Assembly (NCBI RefSeq): GCF_029962835.1
Contig: NC_080587.1
Span: forward strand, 53,411,528 to 53,475,527
Length of the DNA: 64,000 nt
Source: Magnolia sinica
Lineage: Eukaryota; Streptophyta; Magnoliopsida; Magnoliales; Magnoliaceae
Direction: 5' to 3'
Below, in pieces: positions 12,312 through 24,810 of this stretch (its first letter is position 1; each line of letters begins with the position of its first letter). The notes under the pieces are model-generated. The model had not been told where the DNA came from. It searched no databases and was given only the letters and a program-made list of their open reading frames with translations. The position numbers and the translations under genes were made by a program.

Positions 12312-14378
12312 GAAAATTTCATCCTCGAAATTTGTACCGTCTCATATTCCTCGAGAATTTGTGGATAATTCTTGCAAATCTCGGCTTCCATCTCCCAAGT
12401 GACTTTCTCCTCGGTGTGATGTATCCATAATACTTTCACGAGTGGGATGACCTTATTATGCAACACTTATTCCCTTTTGTCTAGAACATGTGTGGGCCGC
12501 AGCACATAGGTAGCGTCTTCCCTTAGTTCCACTTGCTCCCACCTAATGATATGAGTAGAGTCGGGAACGTATTTCTTCAACATCGACACGTGGAACACGT
12601 TGTGCGCGCCGTGAGTGGCGTGGGCAAGGCAAGATGGTATGCCACAACACCCACTCAGTCCAAAATCTAGAACGACCCAATAAATCTTGGCGTGAGCTTC
12701 ACTTTCTTGCCAAAATGGAGCACTCCCTTCATTGGAGAAACTTTGAGAAATACGTGATCCCCAACTTCGAATTCCAAATGTCTCCGCCTCGTATCGGCGT
12801 AACTCTTTTGTTTACTCTAGGCCGCTAGGAGTCGACTTCTGATAATATGTATCTTTTTAAAGGTTACATAAACCAAGTCTGGGCCAACTAAGCTCCTTTC
12901 GCCGACTTCTAGCCAACAATGTGGAGCCCAACATAGGCGTCCATATAATGCTTCGTAAGGAGTCATGCCAATACTTGCTTGGAAGTTGTTATTATAGGCA
13001 AATTCAGCATAGGGGAGGCAATCATCTTAGTTGTCCTTGAAGTCAATCACGCACGCCCGTAACATGTCCTCAAGTATTTAATTCACTTGTTCCGTCTGCC
13101 CATCGGTCTGAGGGTGGAAGGCAATACTGAATTTCAGCTTAACCCCCATCACTTCATGGATTTAGGTCCAGAAAATAGGCGTGAACTGTGTGTCTCAGTC
13201 CGCCACAATCTCTAAAGGGACCCCATGCAGTCGTACTACTTCTTTGATGTACGGCTTAGTTATGTCATCTACGAAATTAGAAACCTGAATCAGAAGGAAG
13301 TGGGCCGACTTCGTTAACCGATCCATGATCACCCAAATGGAGTCATGCCCCTTTCTTGTCCTTGACAATTCGTAAATGAAATCCATGGATATGAAATCCC
13401 ACTTCCACTCGGCTATGGGCATGGGTTGAAGTAGACCCAACGGTTGGCGGTGCTTGGCCTTGACTCGATGGCATGCAAGGCATTGAGACACATAATCTGC
13501 TATTTGGGCCTTCATGTTGTCCCACCGGTATGAACGCTTCACATCCTGATACATCTTCATACTACCCGGGTGCATTACTAACTTGGAACTGTGAGCGACG
13601 TCTAGAACCTCTCTCCTCAAATTGTGAAGGTTTGGGACACATAGGCGTCCACAATATCGCAAACCTCCATCCAAGCCAATCCTCCATTCTGATTCCTCAC
13701 CGTCACCCGCTCATTCTTTCATCCTCAACAGTAGCTCATCTTCTTTCTGAGCCTCAATGATTCAATCATTAAGTAATAGTTGCACATGAATGTGAGCAAT
13801 GCTATCGAACGGTTCTTCCACTGTTAGTCTTTGTTTGAAGTCTTACACAAATTCCACCATATTCCACTCTCTTATCGTCAGTGGAGCTGCAAATTCTATG
13901 GCTTTCTTACGGCTCAAGGCGTCAGCTAGAAGATTAGCTTTGTCAAGGTGGTAAGAGACTCAAATTTGAATTCTTTCAATGTTTCCATATAGTGGCGTTG
14001 TCTCATGTTCAAGTCTCTCTGCGTGAAGAAGTACTTAAGGCTCTTATGGTTGCAAAAGAGCTCGAACTCTTCTCCATAGTGGTAGTGCCTCCAAAGCTTC
14101 AATGCAAAGATGACCACCGCCAACTCTAGATCGTGAGTGGGGTAATTCTCTGTGTTTTCTCAATTGTTGAGAGGCATAGCGATCACATTGTCCTTCTGCA
14201 TAAGTACACACCCTAAATTGACTCGAGAGGCGTCTGTGTAGATGGTGAATTTGACCCCTTGCACTAACAACACAAGTACGGGTGTGGATGTCAGCTTGTC
14301 CTTCAATTCCCGAAAGGCCACCTTGCTTTCTCATTCCAAACGAATTTAATGTCCTTCCGAGTGAGCTGGGACAATGGT
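12295..14378 (-). pseudogene. Ty3/gypsy pol remnant: RNase H, integrase, chromodomain
   Basis: Read 5' to 3' on the minus strand this is the C-terminal third of a chromovirus pol. It opens with the RT/RNase H junction (FRELKDKLTSTPVL, then YTDAS near 14250) and the RNase H core (YPTHDLELAVVIFALKLWRHY; usual TDHKSLKY appears as CNHKSLKYFF). Next is the integrase zinc finger (about 13600-13440: VMHPGSMKMYQDV, then CLACHRVKAKH) and the DDE core (D of SMDFIYEL; VAD then DTQF; E of HPQTDGQTEQVN). It ends in a chromodomain (IPLVKVLWIHHTEEKVTWEM, about 12500-12370). Several stops interrupt it, for example at VAD-stop-DTQF and VN-stop-ILEDML, each one C-to-T change from Arg or Gln. Gag, protease and most of reverse transcriptase are missing: the remnant runs straight into the LTR at about 14379, so an internal deletion removed them. 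Confidence 0.88.
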
Positions 14379-17279
14379 CGGGCTATCCTGAATTTCGAGG
14401 GTCGAGTAAAGCTCGACTCCCGAGATTCTGGACATCACTTATGCTTTACAGAAGCCGATTTCTCGATTACTTCTATATAGGCCATTTGAGCATGCATAGA
14501 ATTATACTAAGAAGTGTATCATACTCTAGATTTAATGTGATTAAAGCAAATGTGTAAGTCCAAACATATATTATGAGATTTCTTCCAGAGTATGAGTCGA
14601 CAGCTAGGTTTAATGTATATATATACAATTTTTTAAAAAATAAAAATAAAATGTAGGGACGCAACATCCAGCTAATCCCGTATGCCCAACGCTCCCTGTC
14701 TAGAAGTGTACGGCCTACATTGGCCCATCTGAGAGCTAGAAGTAGGAGAACTCCTCCTCATCCATGAATGCTTGATCTAGCACATCGGCATCGACGATCT
14801 CTGCATCTACATCACATATTATCAAGTCTATCAATACAATAAAGATAAAGCAATGTAAAATAAACATTTCCTAATTACTCTTCTTAATGCGAATAATGGA
14901 TTTTATGAAATGATACATGCCCTTGCCATACAACACTCCCTCAACACGCGACTCCGACCACCTAGTTCGCAAATGATAACACTTCCTCAACACATGACTC
15001 CAACGCCTGTTTCGTCACATTCTAAGCTAATGCAATACGATGAATGATTATGTTAGCCAAGTGATTAATTATGCCTATTCATCCAGCAGTTTGGGGAAGC
15101 TAGGACACCTTCCTTTTAAACATCGATCTCAACTGAATCACTAGGCGTAGGACGGCCGCAGCAGTCTTACGCCTGTATTCTTGATCCATCTAGGTTTGTC
15201 GCTCCTAGATAAATACATACGATAGGCAAGTTGTAAAAGTGATGCTTGCAGTCACTACGGGGTGAGTTGTCACCCTAATGTAGGCCAACAGCACATACAC
15301 GGTGTCCCACACTACCATGCCCGACTCACGAGTCTTGAGGATCGCGGTACAATGGTTAATTAATGGATCTTGACAATGGTGAGGGGGGTACCCTATATAT
15401 AAGCAGTTACGATCATACATGGTGAATATACAATTGGTCAGCTGATTCTTTAGGCAATTTCGGTTGGTACTGGCACACACTAACATAATCGGCATGGAGC
15501 GCATAAGCGTCCCACATGGCCTAGCCGTTGTCGGTAGTCAATGTCTGACCCGCATTGTTTGAACTTACCCAGGGTGGCCAACCTAATTCGGTCACCCAAA
15601 TGCGAGAATTTACTAGTTACTTGGACTACTCTTGCAATCCTATATCTATTTAAATCATGTCAACTGGCATTCACAACACCGGGGTTAACATTTGATAATC
15701 AAGTTTTGATAAACTATTCATTTAGGCATTTCATCGAACACATAAGCATCGTTATACTATAACTTATAATTTATTAGATAAAATCAAACTACTCTTAAAT
15801 CATCACGGACAAACTATATTAGTAATCATAAATCATTAACTGAAATGGTAGCATTGATAAATCGCAACCTAAGCACTTATAATCTGCACCTTTCGGTAGG
15901 ACGTCCAACTCGAACTCGCTCATAGGAATATATTTTCAAGGAAGAATTGTCGGTCACCTATACAAGTACATGGGTTCATTAGCGTTGGGAAAGACCCATT
16001 TGGAGACCTATATCCATAAGGAGGTTTGTAGTTTTACACTAGATCGTTACCGAAGAAGTTCCAACAGCGGGAGTGGTGGTAGTTAGGCTTATGAGTCAAA
16101 CAGAAGAGAGTTACCCTTCATAGCAAGCACTCCTTCGATCTCTCTCATTCCTCTTCTCTTTCTCACCTTAGGGCTCTCAATTTCAAATTGGGAGGAAATT
16201 GGGTGAATTGAGAGCTATTTATAGTTTCAAATGGTGTGCAAATGGTCCTGGTGTAACAGCTTGAATTTTCACGGCCAGAGTATATACTCGTGCCCGAGGA
16301 AACCGAGTGTTAATAATGTACAACTAGATGCTCTGAAATTGCACCCTATTTTTTTTCCCTTTGGTTTACATCTAAATACATTCATGAAGGTAACATTCAC
16401 AAGAATAAAATCAACTATAATGATTATATATCATTAGAGTAAAAGGAATAATCGAGGCCTCATAATGGGAGGTTTATTACAATATCAGAGTTCACAGCGG
16501 AAGTATACATCTAATTAAATAATCTAGCTTCGAATTCTTTGAGCGTAGTCTTCTACGGGAAGCAGCCCTCTAAGTCTTTAAACCTGTACATTACCTGTAA
16601 AATCTGTACGGTTGGGAGAGGGTCAATGCCTTACTCATAGTGAAGGTTATCCTTTAAGATTAACAATAATTCAAGAGATACAGAACAGGTAAAGTAAGGG
16701 TCTGTTACATCTCGTGCTCCACTAACACGAGGGTATCAGCATACATAAGCAACCTACATGAGATGCATGCCTAGTAAAGTATGTGGTTCTCATCATACAT
16801 AGTGATCATCACAATGTGGAATATGATTTATAGATAACCGGCTCGACCCGCACTCTCACTATACGGATATTCGCTGGCATAGCCAACACTACTGTGGATT
16901 TACGAGAACACCTCAGAGCACACAACACATGGGTTGGGTGATTTACGTGACACGATTCGTTCAAGGAGCGACTATTTATAACCATCCAATCCTGGGGTGA
17001 TGTGGAACTACATTAGAGAATTACCCACATCGAATTTGTGCACCACTACCCGAAGGCTCAAGGACTTACGTGTCCCAAGAGGGTCTCTACCCAGAGCGCA
17101 TTACGTCCATGATAAAATATTTGAATCACTAGTCGTGATACATCTTACACATCACTTGCACTTATAGAGAATATAAACTGAATCATAATGAATATAACTA
17201 AATCCGAATCATAAAGAATATCAACTGAATTATGGAGGTTTTGGAATAGCAAGACACATGCCCAAGCCATAAAGATAGA

Positions 17280-17460
17280 CGGCACGAGGCCAACATAATA
17301 AAGAGAAAAGTAACAATGGTCAACTCAACAAAAGTGGCAATGGCCAACATAATAAGAAAAGAGTGACAATGGTCAACTCTATAATATGAAGAGTGGCAAT
17401 GGCCAACTCAAATAAAGAGACGAGTGGCAGGGCCAACTCAATAAAGTGATGAGGCAGGGG
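17280..17460 (-). repeat. Minisatellite in inverted solo LTR
   Basis: Tandem copies of a unit containing GAGTGGCAATGGCCAACTC with spacer AATAAAGAGA; the reverse complement of the repeat at 9715-9935. Confidence 0.7.
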
Positions 17461-17984
17461 CAAGGCTTGTATCCATGGCCTCACATAAACTCAAAGAAAT
17501 CCCTTATAATTGACGTCATGTCGTAAACCCAAAGGGCTAATAATTGTAATGATAATAATGAAATCAATTGATAGAATAATTCCCAGAAATATATAAACAT
17601 GGAAGGCAGGGTGGATCACATCATTAAAGGTATGAAAAGGCATAATAACTCTCATCATCAAAAGTATGAAAAGGCAAGATAATTCATATCATAAAAGGCA
17701 TGAAAAGACAAGATAAATATAGTAACTTAAATTAGTGTAACCTTAAAGGATAAAACCCTCACCGTTAAAGTCGAATTGTCCTCATCCGAGGCTAGGTGTT
17801 CCTGCATACTCCTTCACATTCAATATCATAAGATCTACAAGGTTTAGAAGGTTAGGATTAAACCTAGAGTTATGTTTATGGCCTAGATATTGGGCTTAAC
17901 TAATCAAGACATTAGATATTACACACTTTACCTGAACCTGGCCCTGACTCAGTCAAAGGACTCGGTGAGTCGACTCATCGCACC

Positions 17985-18175
17985 ATCTTTCTCTCTCTCT
18001 TTCTTTCTTCACTTTCCCTTTTCTTTCTTTCTTTCTTCCTTGGAAAGGGCAGAGCTCCCTCTCTCTTTCTCTATTCTTTCTCTCCGATCGAGCGTTGCAG
18101 ACGGACCACTCTCTCTCCTTGTTTCTCTCTCTCTTGCCGTTTTCTTTTTCTCTCTCTTTTTTCTTTTTTTCCCTT
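17985..18175 (-). repeat. CT-rich low-complexity tract
   Basis: Runs of CTCTCT and TTTCTTTC, the reverse complement of the GA tract of the related solo LTRs. Frames of 94-103 residues across it are low-complexity artefacts. Confidence 0.75.
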
Positions 18176-21100
18176 TTCGATCTGATGCATGGCTTTTATA
18201 GGCGGAAGGGGTTTCTAGACTATTCCAGCGAGGTTTGTACATGGAGTGTCCAGTGCGAACAAGCTGCGCAGAAACTTTGCGGGCAGACTGCATGAGGCAG
18301 TTCGCAGTTGTCTTCCTCCGTTTGCATTTTTCCTAATCTTACATTGCTCCTAATGGTCTGTTGAATGATCGTTTTGGATCATGGAACGGATGGTCAATGA
18401 GGAGTGGACGGTAGATCTTCCAACGGGGAAGATGACCCTTATTTTAACGGCAAATTTCCTTATGATTTAGTTTCCCTCGTGTTGTTTCTTTCCATTGGTT
18501 TGGATTAATCGAGGGACGCTTGAGTGGGCCTTAGATCAAAGGTCCAGATTTGTTCAGATGCCCACCGTGCGATTCTCTTACGCAAGGAGTTTGAAACAAC
18601 ACCGACATCTCTTTGCGTTGCTCGCGGATAGATTCCAGATGGGAATGCGTTAGGTTTTTCGTGTCAAGTTGGTATTGAAAACTGTTGGGGCTCGGTCGGC
18701 TACATCCTACGAATACTCTATACAGTTCGGATGGCTCTAAATGCTCGGGATGGTGGGCCACACTGATTCCCAACGTAGGCAGCCCGTGCTTGGACGTTGC
18801 TGGAGTCACATAATCTACGTGATTGGCTAACCACGTAACAAGATACGTGTTTCACAATGGCATTTGGTGGGGTCTATTCATTATGTCTGGTGGGCAATCT
18901 GTTCATTTCACCGTCTTTAGCTCGCTGTGTGAGCCCATGACCCCAAGTTTGAAGTAGATCCGAGCTATGGGTGGGCCACATAGAACGTGTGAGCGCTCAC
19001 AGGTAAAAATCCTATTTCACATCGCTATGTATATGAATTTTGATATATGATTTACAATTTTGCCCTTTTCCATTGTTGTAACTTCTATCGTACGTAACCT
19101 CTAACTACACTATTAAATATAGGCGAAATTTCGCCACCGATCACTATTTCTCGAGATCTCTCAACCGGTTAAATTTAGGCCAGGATCTCTTAAGGATGAC
19201 TAAGATGCTCCTTTAGTGGTTAACACACCCCGTAATTCCCAATAGTATTTGTACACCTCTGATTGACAAGTTATCAGGTAGTTTGGACTTATACCCTAAG
19301 ATATTCATGATGATCGGTTTATCCTCGTATTCGGATGGCCCATTTGGTGGATCCTATCATGATGGGTGGTTAGATGACTTGCTAAAAATAAGGGAACTTG
19401 ATGGTTAGCACTTTGACCATGTATGTAGGTGGGTGTACGGTCATTTTCGTAGACGAATGAACATAAAATGGGTTTTTGGGGTGATTAGGGGTAAAACATG
19501 TGTATCGTCAGATTCAAGTGTCTTGTTCACATGTGTAAGTTTTTCAGATTGTAATTCTAATGGTGGGTTAAGCATATTCATATGAGGGGAATAAGATGAA
19601 CGGATCAGAATCTTGATCTAATAAGTGTACGGACGGATGTAGTGGTCAAGTAGCTAGTTTACTGTGATCTAAGGATTGAAATTCGATGTGTATGGTTAAT
19701 TTATGATAATTAAGCATGGTATAAAATTTCACATGAAATGGATCGTGGGAACCACGTGATCTAGTGATCAAGGGTTAGGTTAATGGCATTTTCGTAATTA
19801 TTATTGATTTAAGAGTTTTGTGAAATCTAATGGTTCTAGATAGTTATATGCATCTTTCCCAACAATTCTTACAAAAGAACTTACATCTAAATCATTATGG
19901 ATAAGGAGTTATTCACCACTTCCTTTAAGGGAAGGCATACATGTCAAATCGCATGGTGGGTAGTCTTGTCTCAAAATCGACGGTCAGATTGTTGGATCTA
20001 TGAATGGGGATCATTCCCAATGGTTACACTCTTGTCAGGGAATGGATGTATGGTTAAGATGGCTAAATTGGTGTCGCACGCATGTAAATATTATGTTACT
20101 TTTCACGGTAACGCTTGAGAACTTTCAATACCCGGTATTGAAACGTTTGGGGCGTTACACCTAGGTCCACTCTATTTGATACTTATACCTTATGGGCGGT
20201 CATTTCTAACTAACGGGGCCCCCAGGAGGGCCCGTGGGCTCACCTATACTGTCACGCCCCAAACTCGAAAACCGGGCTCACAAAATTTTCGATCGCCGAA
20301 TCCGGTGCTGATAGCCTCCATAGTACCCCATTCTCGGCTCCCAGCGTCCATATGCCAGATTCCAATCCTGGAATCCCACAACGAGGATTTTTTTTGTACA
20401 TTCCACTCGTAATAAGCATAACCACAAGTTTACCCAAGTCACAAGGGCAACATTATCATCGCATATCCACTAATATAAACATTTGAATACAGTGCTAAAA
20501 GGAAAATACATCTGACAAAATCAAAGCTCCAAAGGTCCGCTACGTGCTCTAAGCTCGACGCTACTGCAACCTAACGCCACCTGCACACATCTATCGTGCA
20601 TAAGCTTATAGAAAGCTTAGTGGGTGGTGAAAGTATGTGCACAAGGTAAGTGCCAAGCAAGCAATATCAGAGTAATCAAAGTAAGCAGAAATACTGATAA
20701 GCCCATAAATCATACAATATCAAAAATATTGATAAGATCATAAATCATACGATATTAGAATAATGCGAAAATATGCTGATAGGCCCATAAATAGCATCAG
20801 CCTTATCCAGGCTATGCATGCAAAAATATAATAAAAATAATATCATATACTGATGAAGCAATGTAGATCAGTTATGCAATGCGGGGACAGTAAGCCAAAT
20901 ATCAGATATTGATGATGCAACGCAATATGCGGTGAGAATGAAATGACCAAGTTGGAGTAAAGTCGAGATGCTAGTACGTAGTATCACAAGCTATGGGGTC
21001 TATCACAAAGGACTTCTATCCAAACCAGTCACATACATAAATTTGGATAATCAGACTCAATGTGGTAGACTCCTGATCTCTGGTTAGTCGCGCGCTCAAC

Positions 21101-22219
21101 CGAAATCCTGGCCATGTGAAGGTACACAATAATTAGTTGCGCACCACCAACCCAAGTGGATAGTGAATGAATGAGTTTGCAATTCCTACTCAATAAGTCC
21201 ACATATCAGTACGGTTCCTCTCTGGAAAATCACCAGGGTCTATCACACTCCAAACCAGATTGTCACCCCATCGCGCGCAACAAGGTGAGTGGAAGAGACC
21301 TCACTATCTGCTTGCCAATATCGGGCCCGGCTCGTCGATAGTGGACCCATTCCTCAAGCTGGTCTGACTCAGCCTAGCATTGCCCCCTCCTCTTGGGCAA
21401 GTAAGGCCGTACCCCCTTCTAACTGACCACGACACAGTGGGAGACGCAGCCTAATGTTATACGACCCTCATGCGCTCATGCATCCACTTGGTCTAGACGT
21501 TGGAGCAACCTCTGGAACCAAGAGGGTTTAGGGACTTTCACCCAAGGATATCTATAGCACTCCATGTAGAATAGATTTTTGGTGTCTCATCTGGCCATCC
21601 ACGAAATTCCTGTGGAGGCTACGGCCTAGATGTCGCTAAGGCGTACAGTGGTCATGTCACACAAATGCGAGATGCATGAGTCACACAGTCCAATCATGCA
21701 TCAATCCTACACATACCATGCGCTCATGTGGGGCAACTCCGCCTATCAGAGAGCCCTATGAACAACCTGCCCTATGACATATGCAATGGTCAATCACATC
21801 TCATAACAAACATGCAGATGATGCGTATGGGCATGTATCATGATGCTATGCTATCACATACTCATAATTGATATCAATAACCGGCCTCAATAATCGGCAT
21901 CGACAATCGACCTCGACAATGTGGACATTTAACCAACATTGCCCCCAAGGGGTGGCCCTCATAGAGCCTAACATATAGTGGACCCATGGCCTCATAAAGG
22001 GCCTGATATATAACACCATAGACCTCACTCAAGAGCTCAATACACATCATGATGGGCCTTTTACATGAGCCTAACATACATCACAATGGGCTCCATCACC
22101 TGGCCCTCAAATGTATTACAATGGGCCTCATCACATAGGCCTCATATACATCACATCAGGCCTTAAACACAAGCTAAATACACATCACAATGGGCCTCAA
22201 ATACAGACCGCATATACAT

Positions 22220-22560
22220 CACATAGGTCTCGATAATCAGCCTCGGCAATCGAAATCATCCTCGGCAATCGAAATCGACACTCGGAATGGGCCTCAATAT
22301 TCGGCCTCAACAATCGAAATCGCCTATACAATCGGCCTCGACAAATCAGAATCGAACTCGATACTCGGCCTCGACAATCAGAATCGGCCTCGGCAATCGA
22401 TACTCGGCCTCGACAATCGGAATCGGCCTATACAATCAGCCTCGACAAATCGGAATCGGCCTATGCAATCAGAATCGGCAATCAGCCACGATAATCGGCC
22501 TCGATTGCTAATCGGTCAATCTGCCACGACAATCAGAATCAATCGATAATCGACACCGAT
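22220..22560. repeat. CGACAATCGG-type minisatellite in the 5.24 kb solo LTR
   Basis: Degenerate tandem repeats of CCTCGACAATCGGAATCGG with CCTATACAATC and CTCGATACTC variants. A 119-residue frame across it is made of Gly-Leu-Asp-Asn/Asn-Arg-Pro repeats and is not a gene. The left-edge copy of this LTR does not show this expansion. Confidence 0.8.
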
Positions 22561-22889
22561 AAGGCAGGGTCCATAGATGATCAACCGATTAACCCTATTA
22601 TAAAGATCGGCACTCAGTCGTATTTATATCAAATCCGATAGTACGGAGTCATCCGTCTATAGCGAATGGGTCCCACTTATTTGGGTTAACCCACAAGAGA
22701 ATGATGAGAATGGGCCTAACAAGGCCTAAGGGAATGTCATAATATGGACATTTAACCATCATCGCCCATCAATGTGGACATTTAACCACATTGATCCCAA
22801 GGAGTGGTCCTAATAGGGCCAAACATATAGTGGGCCCACGACCTCACACAAAGGCCTAATATACATTGCAATGGGCCTTAACGAATGGG

Positions 22890-24810
22890 CTAGAAATACA
22901 TCACAACGGGCCGCTCATACGGGCCTAATATACAACACGATGGGCCACAACCCCTGGGCCCCAAATACATCACAATGGGCTACGACCCATGGGCCTCAAC
23001 ATACATCAAGTGGGTCATATTAATGGGCCGCACCAATGGGCCTTAATATACAACAAGTGGGCCGCATCAACGGGCCGCACCAATGGGCCTCATATACATC
23101 AAGTGGGCCGCACCAATGGGCCTCATTCATATGAAGATGAGGGGTACAACATACATCGCGGTGGGCCATACAAGTGGACGACATTGATGAAACACGTACA
23201 ACATAGTGGCCCACATAACTTGCTGACGACATACGACATCTGGATGTTGCTCGACGTCTGAGCTGCTAGCCCAGCGTCTAACAGATGGACGGTATAGATG
23301 AAATATGTAGATCAGGTGGGCCACGAAATGGTTGGACAGCGAGGATGAAACATATACATCATGGTGCACACAGTAGATTTGCTGACTGCTGGCCCAATTG
23401 ACGATGGGCCCGCCTGGTTTTTAAGCCAGCCCCGAGGGCAGTGTGGGCCCAAATACAACATCACAGTGGGCCCCACCAAGGCATGGGCTGCCCAGGAGAT
23501 GGGTCAGCCCACCAATCCACCCCAGTCAGATGGACCGGTTGGGTAAAATGCATACAATCCAGGTGGGCCAGCCCTTAAAATAATCTAGAAAACTGAATGG
23601 ACGGCTGGATGAAATGCATTTCAATGGGGTCCCACCACACGTGCAGCATGTGCATGGTGGGCCAAACATGAAATTTACATCTATCTCATTCTCTTGCACA
23701 GCCATAAAATGGTCTCTACGGAAGGTTGGATGGTATGGATACAACACATGCATCATGAGGGCCACACTGTCCACGTGTGGACAACATGGACAAAACTTAC
23801 ATCAGTGGGCTACAAGGGCTGGATGGACGGTGCTGATAAATCTATACATCATGGTGGGGTCCACACGTCCCCTGTGTGGACGATGGACTTACAACACATC
23901 ATCAAGGTGGCCACCCACTTCTATTCCAGGGATGGGCGGTTTGGATGTAACACGTGCATCATGGTGGAGTCGTGCATGGCACGTGGGCCACCCAAAAGGA
24001 TGGGCGGGCGGCTGGGCCTCCCACAAACAACACAGTGGGCCCAGCAGGTTTCAACGGTGGGTGTCAACCCTCTGTTGTCCAGCAGTGTCGGCTGCTAGAC
24101 GTTGGGCATGGAATACCCATATTCATCAGAAGGGGCCCCACATCATAGAGATGGACGGTGTGGATGGGGTCCACATAGACCTTGCTGACAACACAGGTGG
24201 GTCCCACATGGGGCCCACCACATCTATAGATATAAAATATATTATAATAATGTATATATATTATATACATATACATTACAAGACACGGTCTAGTGCCCAG
24301 AGGGTATGGATGCCCACAACGGACGGTGAAGATTCAAGATCCATACACTGCCGCTAGGGTCCACACGTGATGAATGGTGTGGATAAAAAGAAATCCTATC
24401 TCGTGGTCCAGGCCCACCGAACTTACTGTCGTTACTGCAACAGCAGCTGCATTAGCTGGACCAGTGATAAATAGTTTGGATGTGACCACGTCCAGTTGGA
24501 TCAGCGGATGGACGGTGTGGATGGAGGCAGCTGGGCCCCATCTGTTGCTGACATCATAGCCATGGGACCCACAAAGTTTGGTGGCTCCAAACGCCAGCTA
24601 TAACGCTGGTGTGCGGTAGCCGGTATCCAGGCCATTCGTTTTCAATAGATAGGTGGGTCCCATGTAGGGTGGATGGCATGGATAAAATATATACTTCATG
24701 GTGGGCCACACACACGAGAAAGAGAGAGAAACGGAAGGAGGAGGGGCCCAGCCACTATGGGCCCCTCTATACAATACATACATCAAGATGGGTCCCACCA
24801 TGTGGGCCCT
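22890..24810. repeat. GTGGGCC/ATACATCA-rich part of the 5.24 kb solo LTR
   Basis: Many short degenerate repeats of ATACATCACAATGGGCC and ATACATCAAGTGGGCC with TGGACGGT spacers. The matching part of the left-edge LTR is about 1380-2960 and 3000-3350. An AT-rich stretch of TATATA occurs at 24228-24280. Long open frames here (up to 247 residues) are by-products of the repeats. Confidence 0.75.

Larger units (their letters stand above)
16252..20159 (-). mobile_element. Solo LTR, 3.9 kb, same family as 7274-10936, inverted
   Basis: On the plus strand it begins TGTAACAGCTTGAATTTTC and ends GTTTGGGGCGTTACA. The flanks are CCTGG (16247-16251) and CCTAG (20160-20164), a 5-bp duplication with one change. 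The uninterrupted site at 11571-11595 reads GGCCCTAGGTCTACTC. Its reverse complement lines up with the start of 7274-10936, including the hairpin of GAACTTTCAATAC type. On the minus strand CTATAAAAG (near 18200) precedes the GA-rich tract. Confidence 0.82.

Noticed and set aside
17890-18295. Ser/Leu/Phe-rich or Arg/Lys/Glu-rich frames (also 8823-9065 and 27883-28362)
   Set aside because: They are translations of CT/GA low-complexity tracts inside solo LTRs.
23614-24357. 247-residue plus-strand frame in the 5.24 kb solo LTR
   Set aside because: It runs through TGGGCC/ACATCA repeats, has Trp/His/Met-rich repeat composition and no domain, and the related LTR at 622-4106 does not preserve it.
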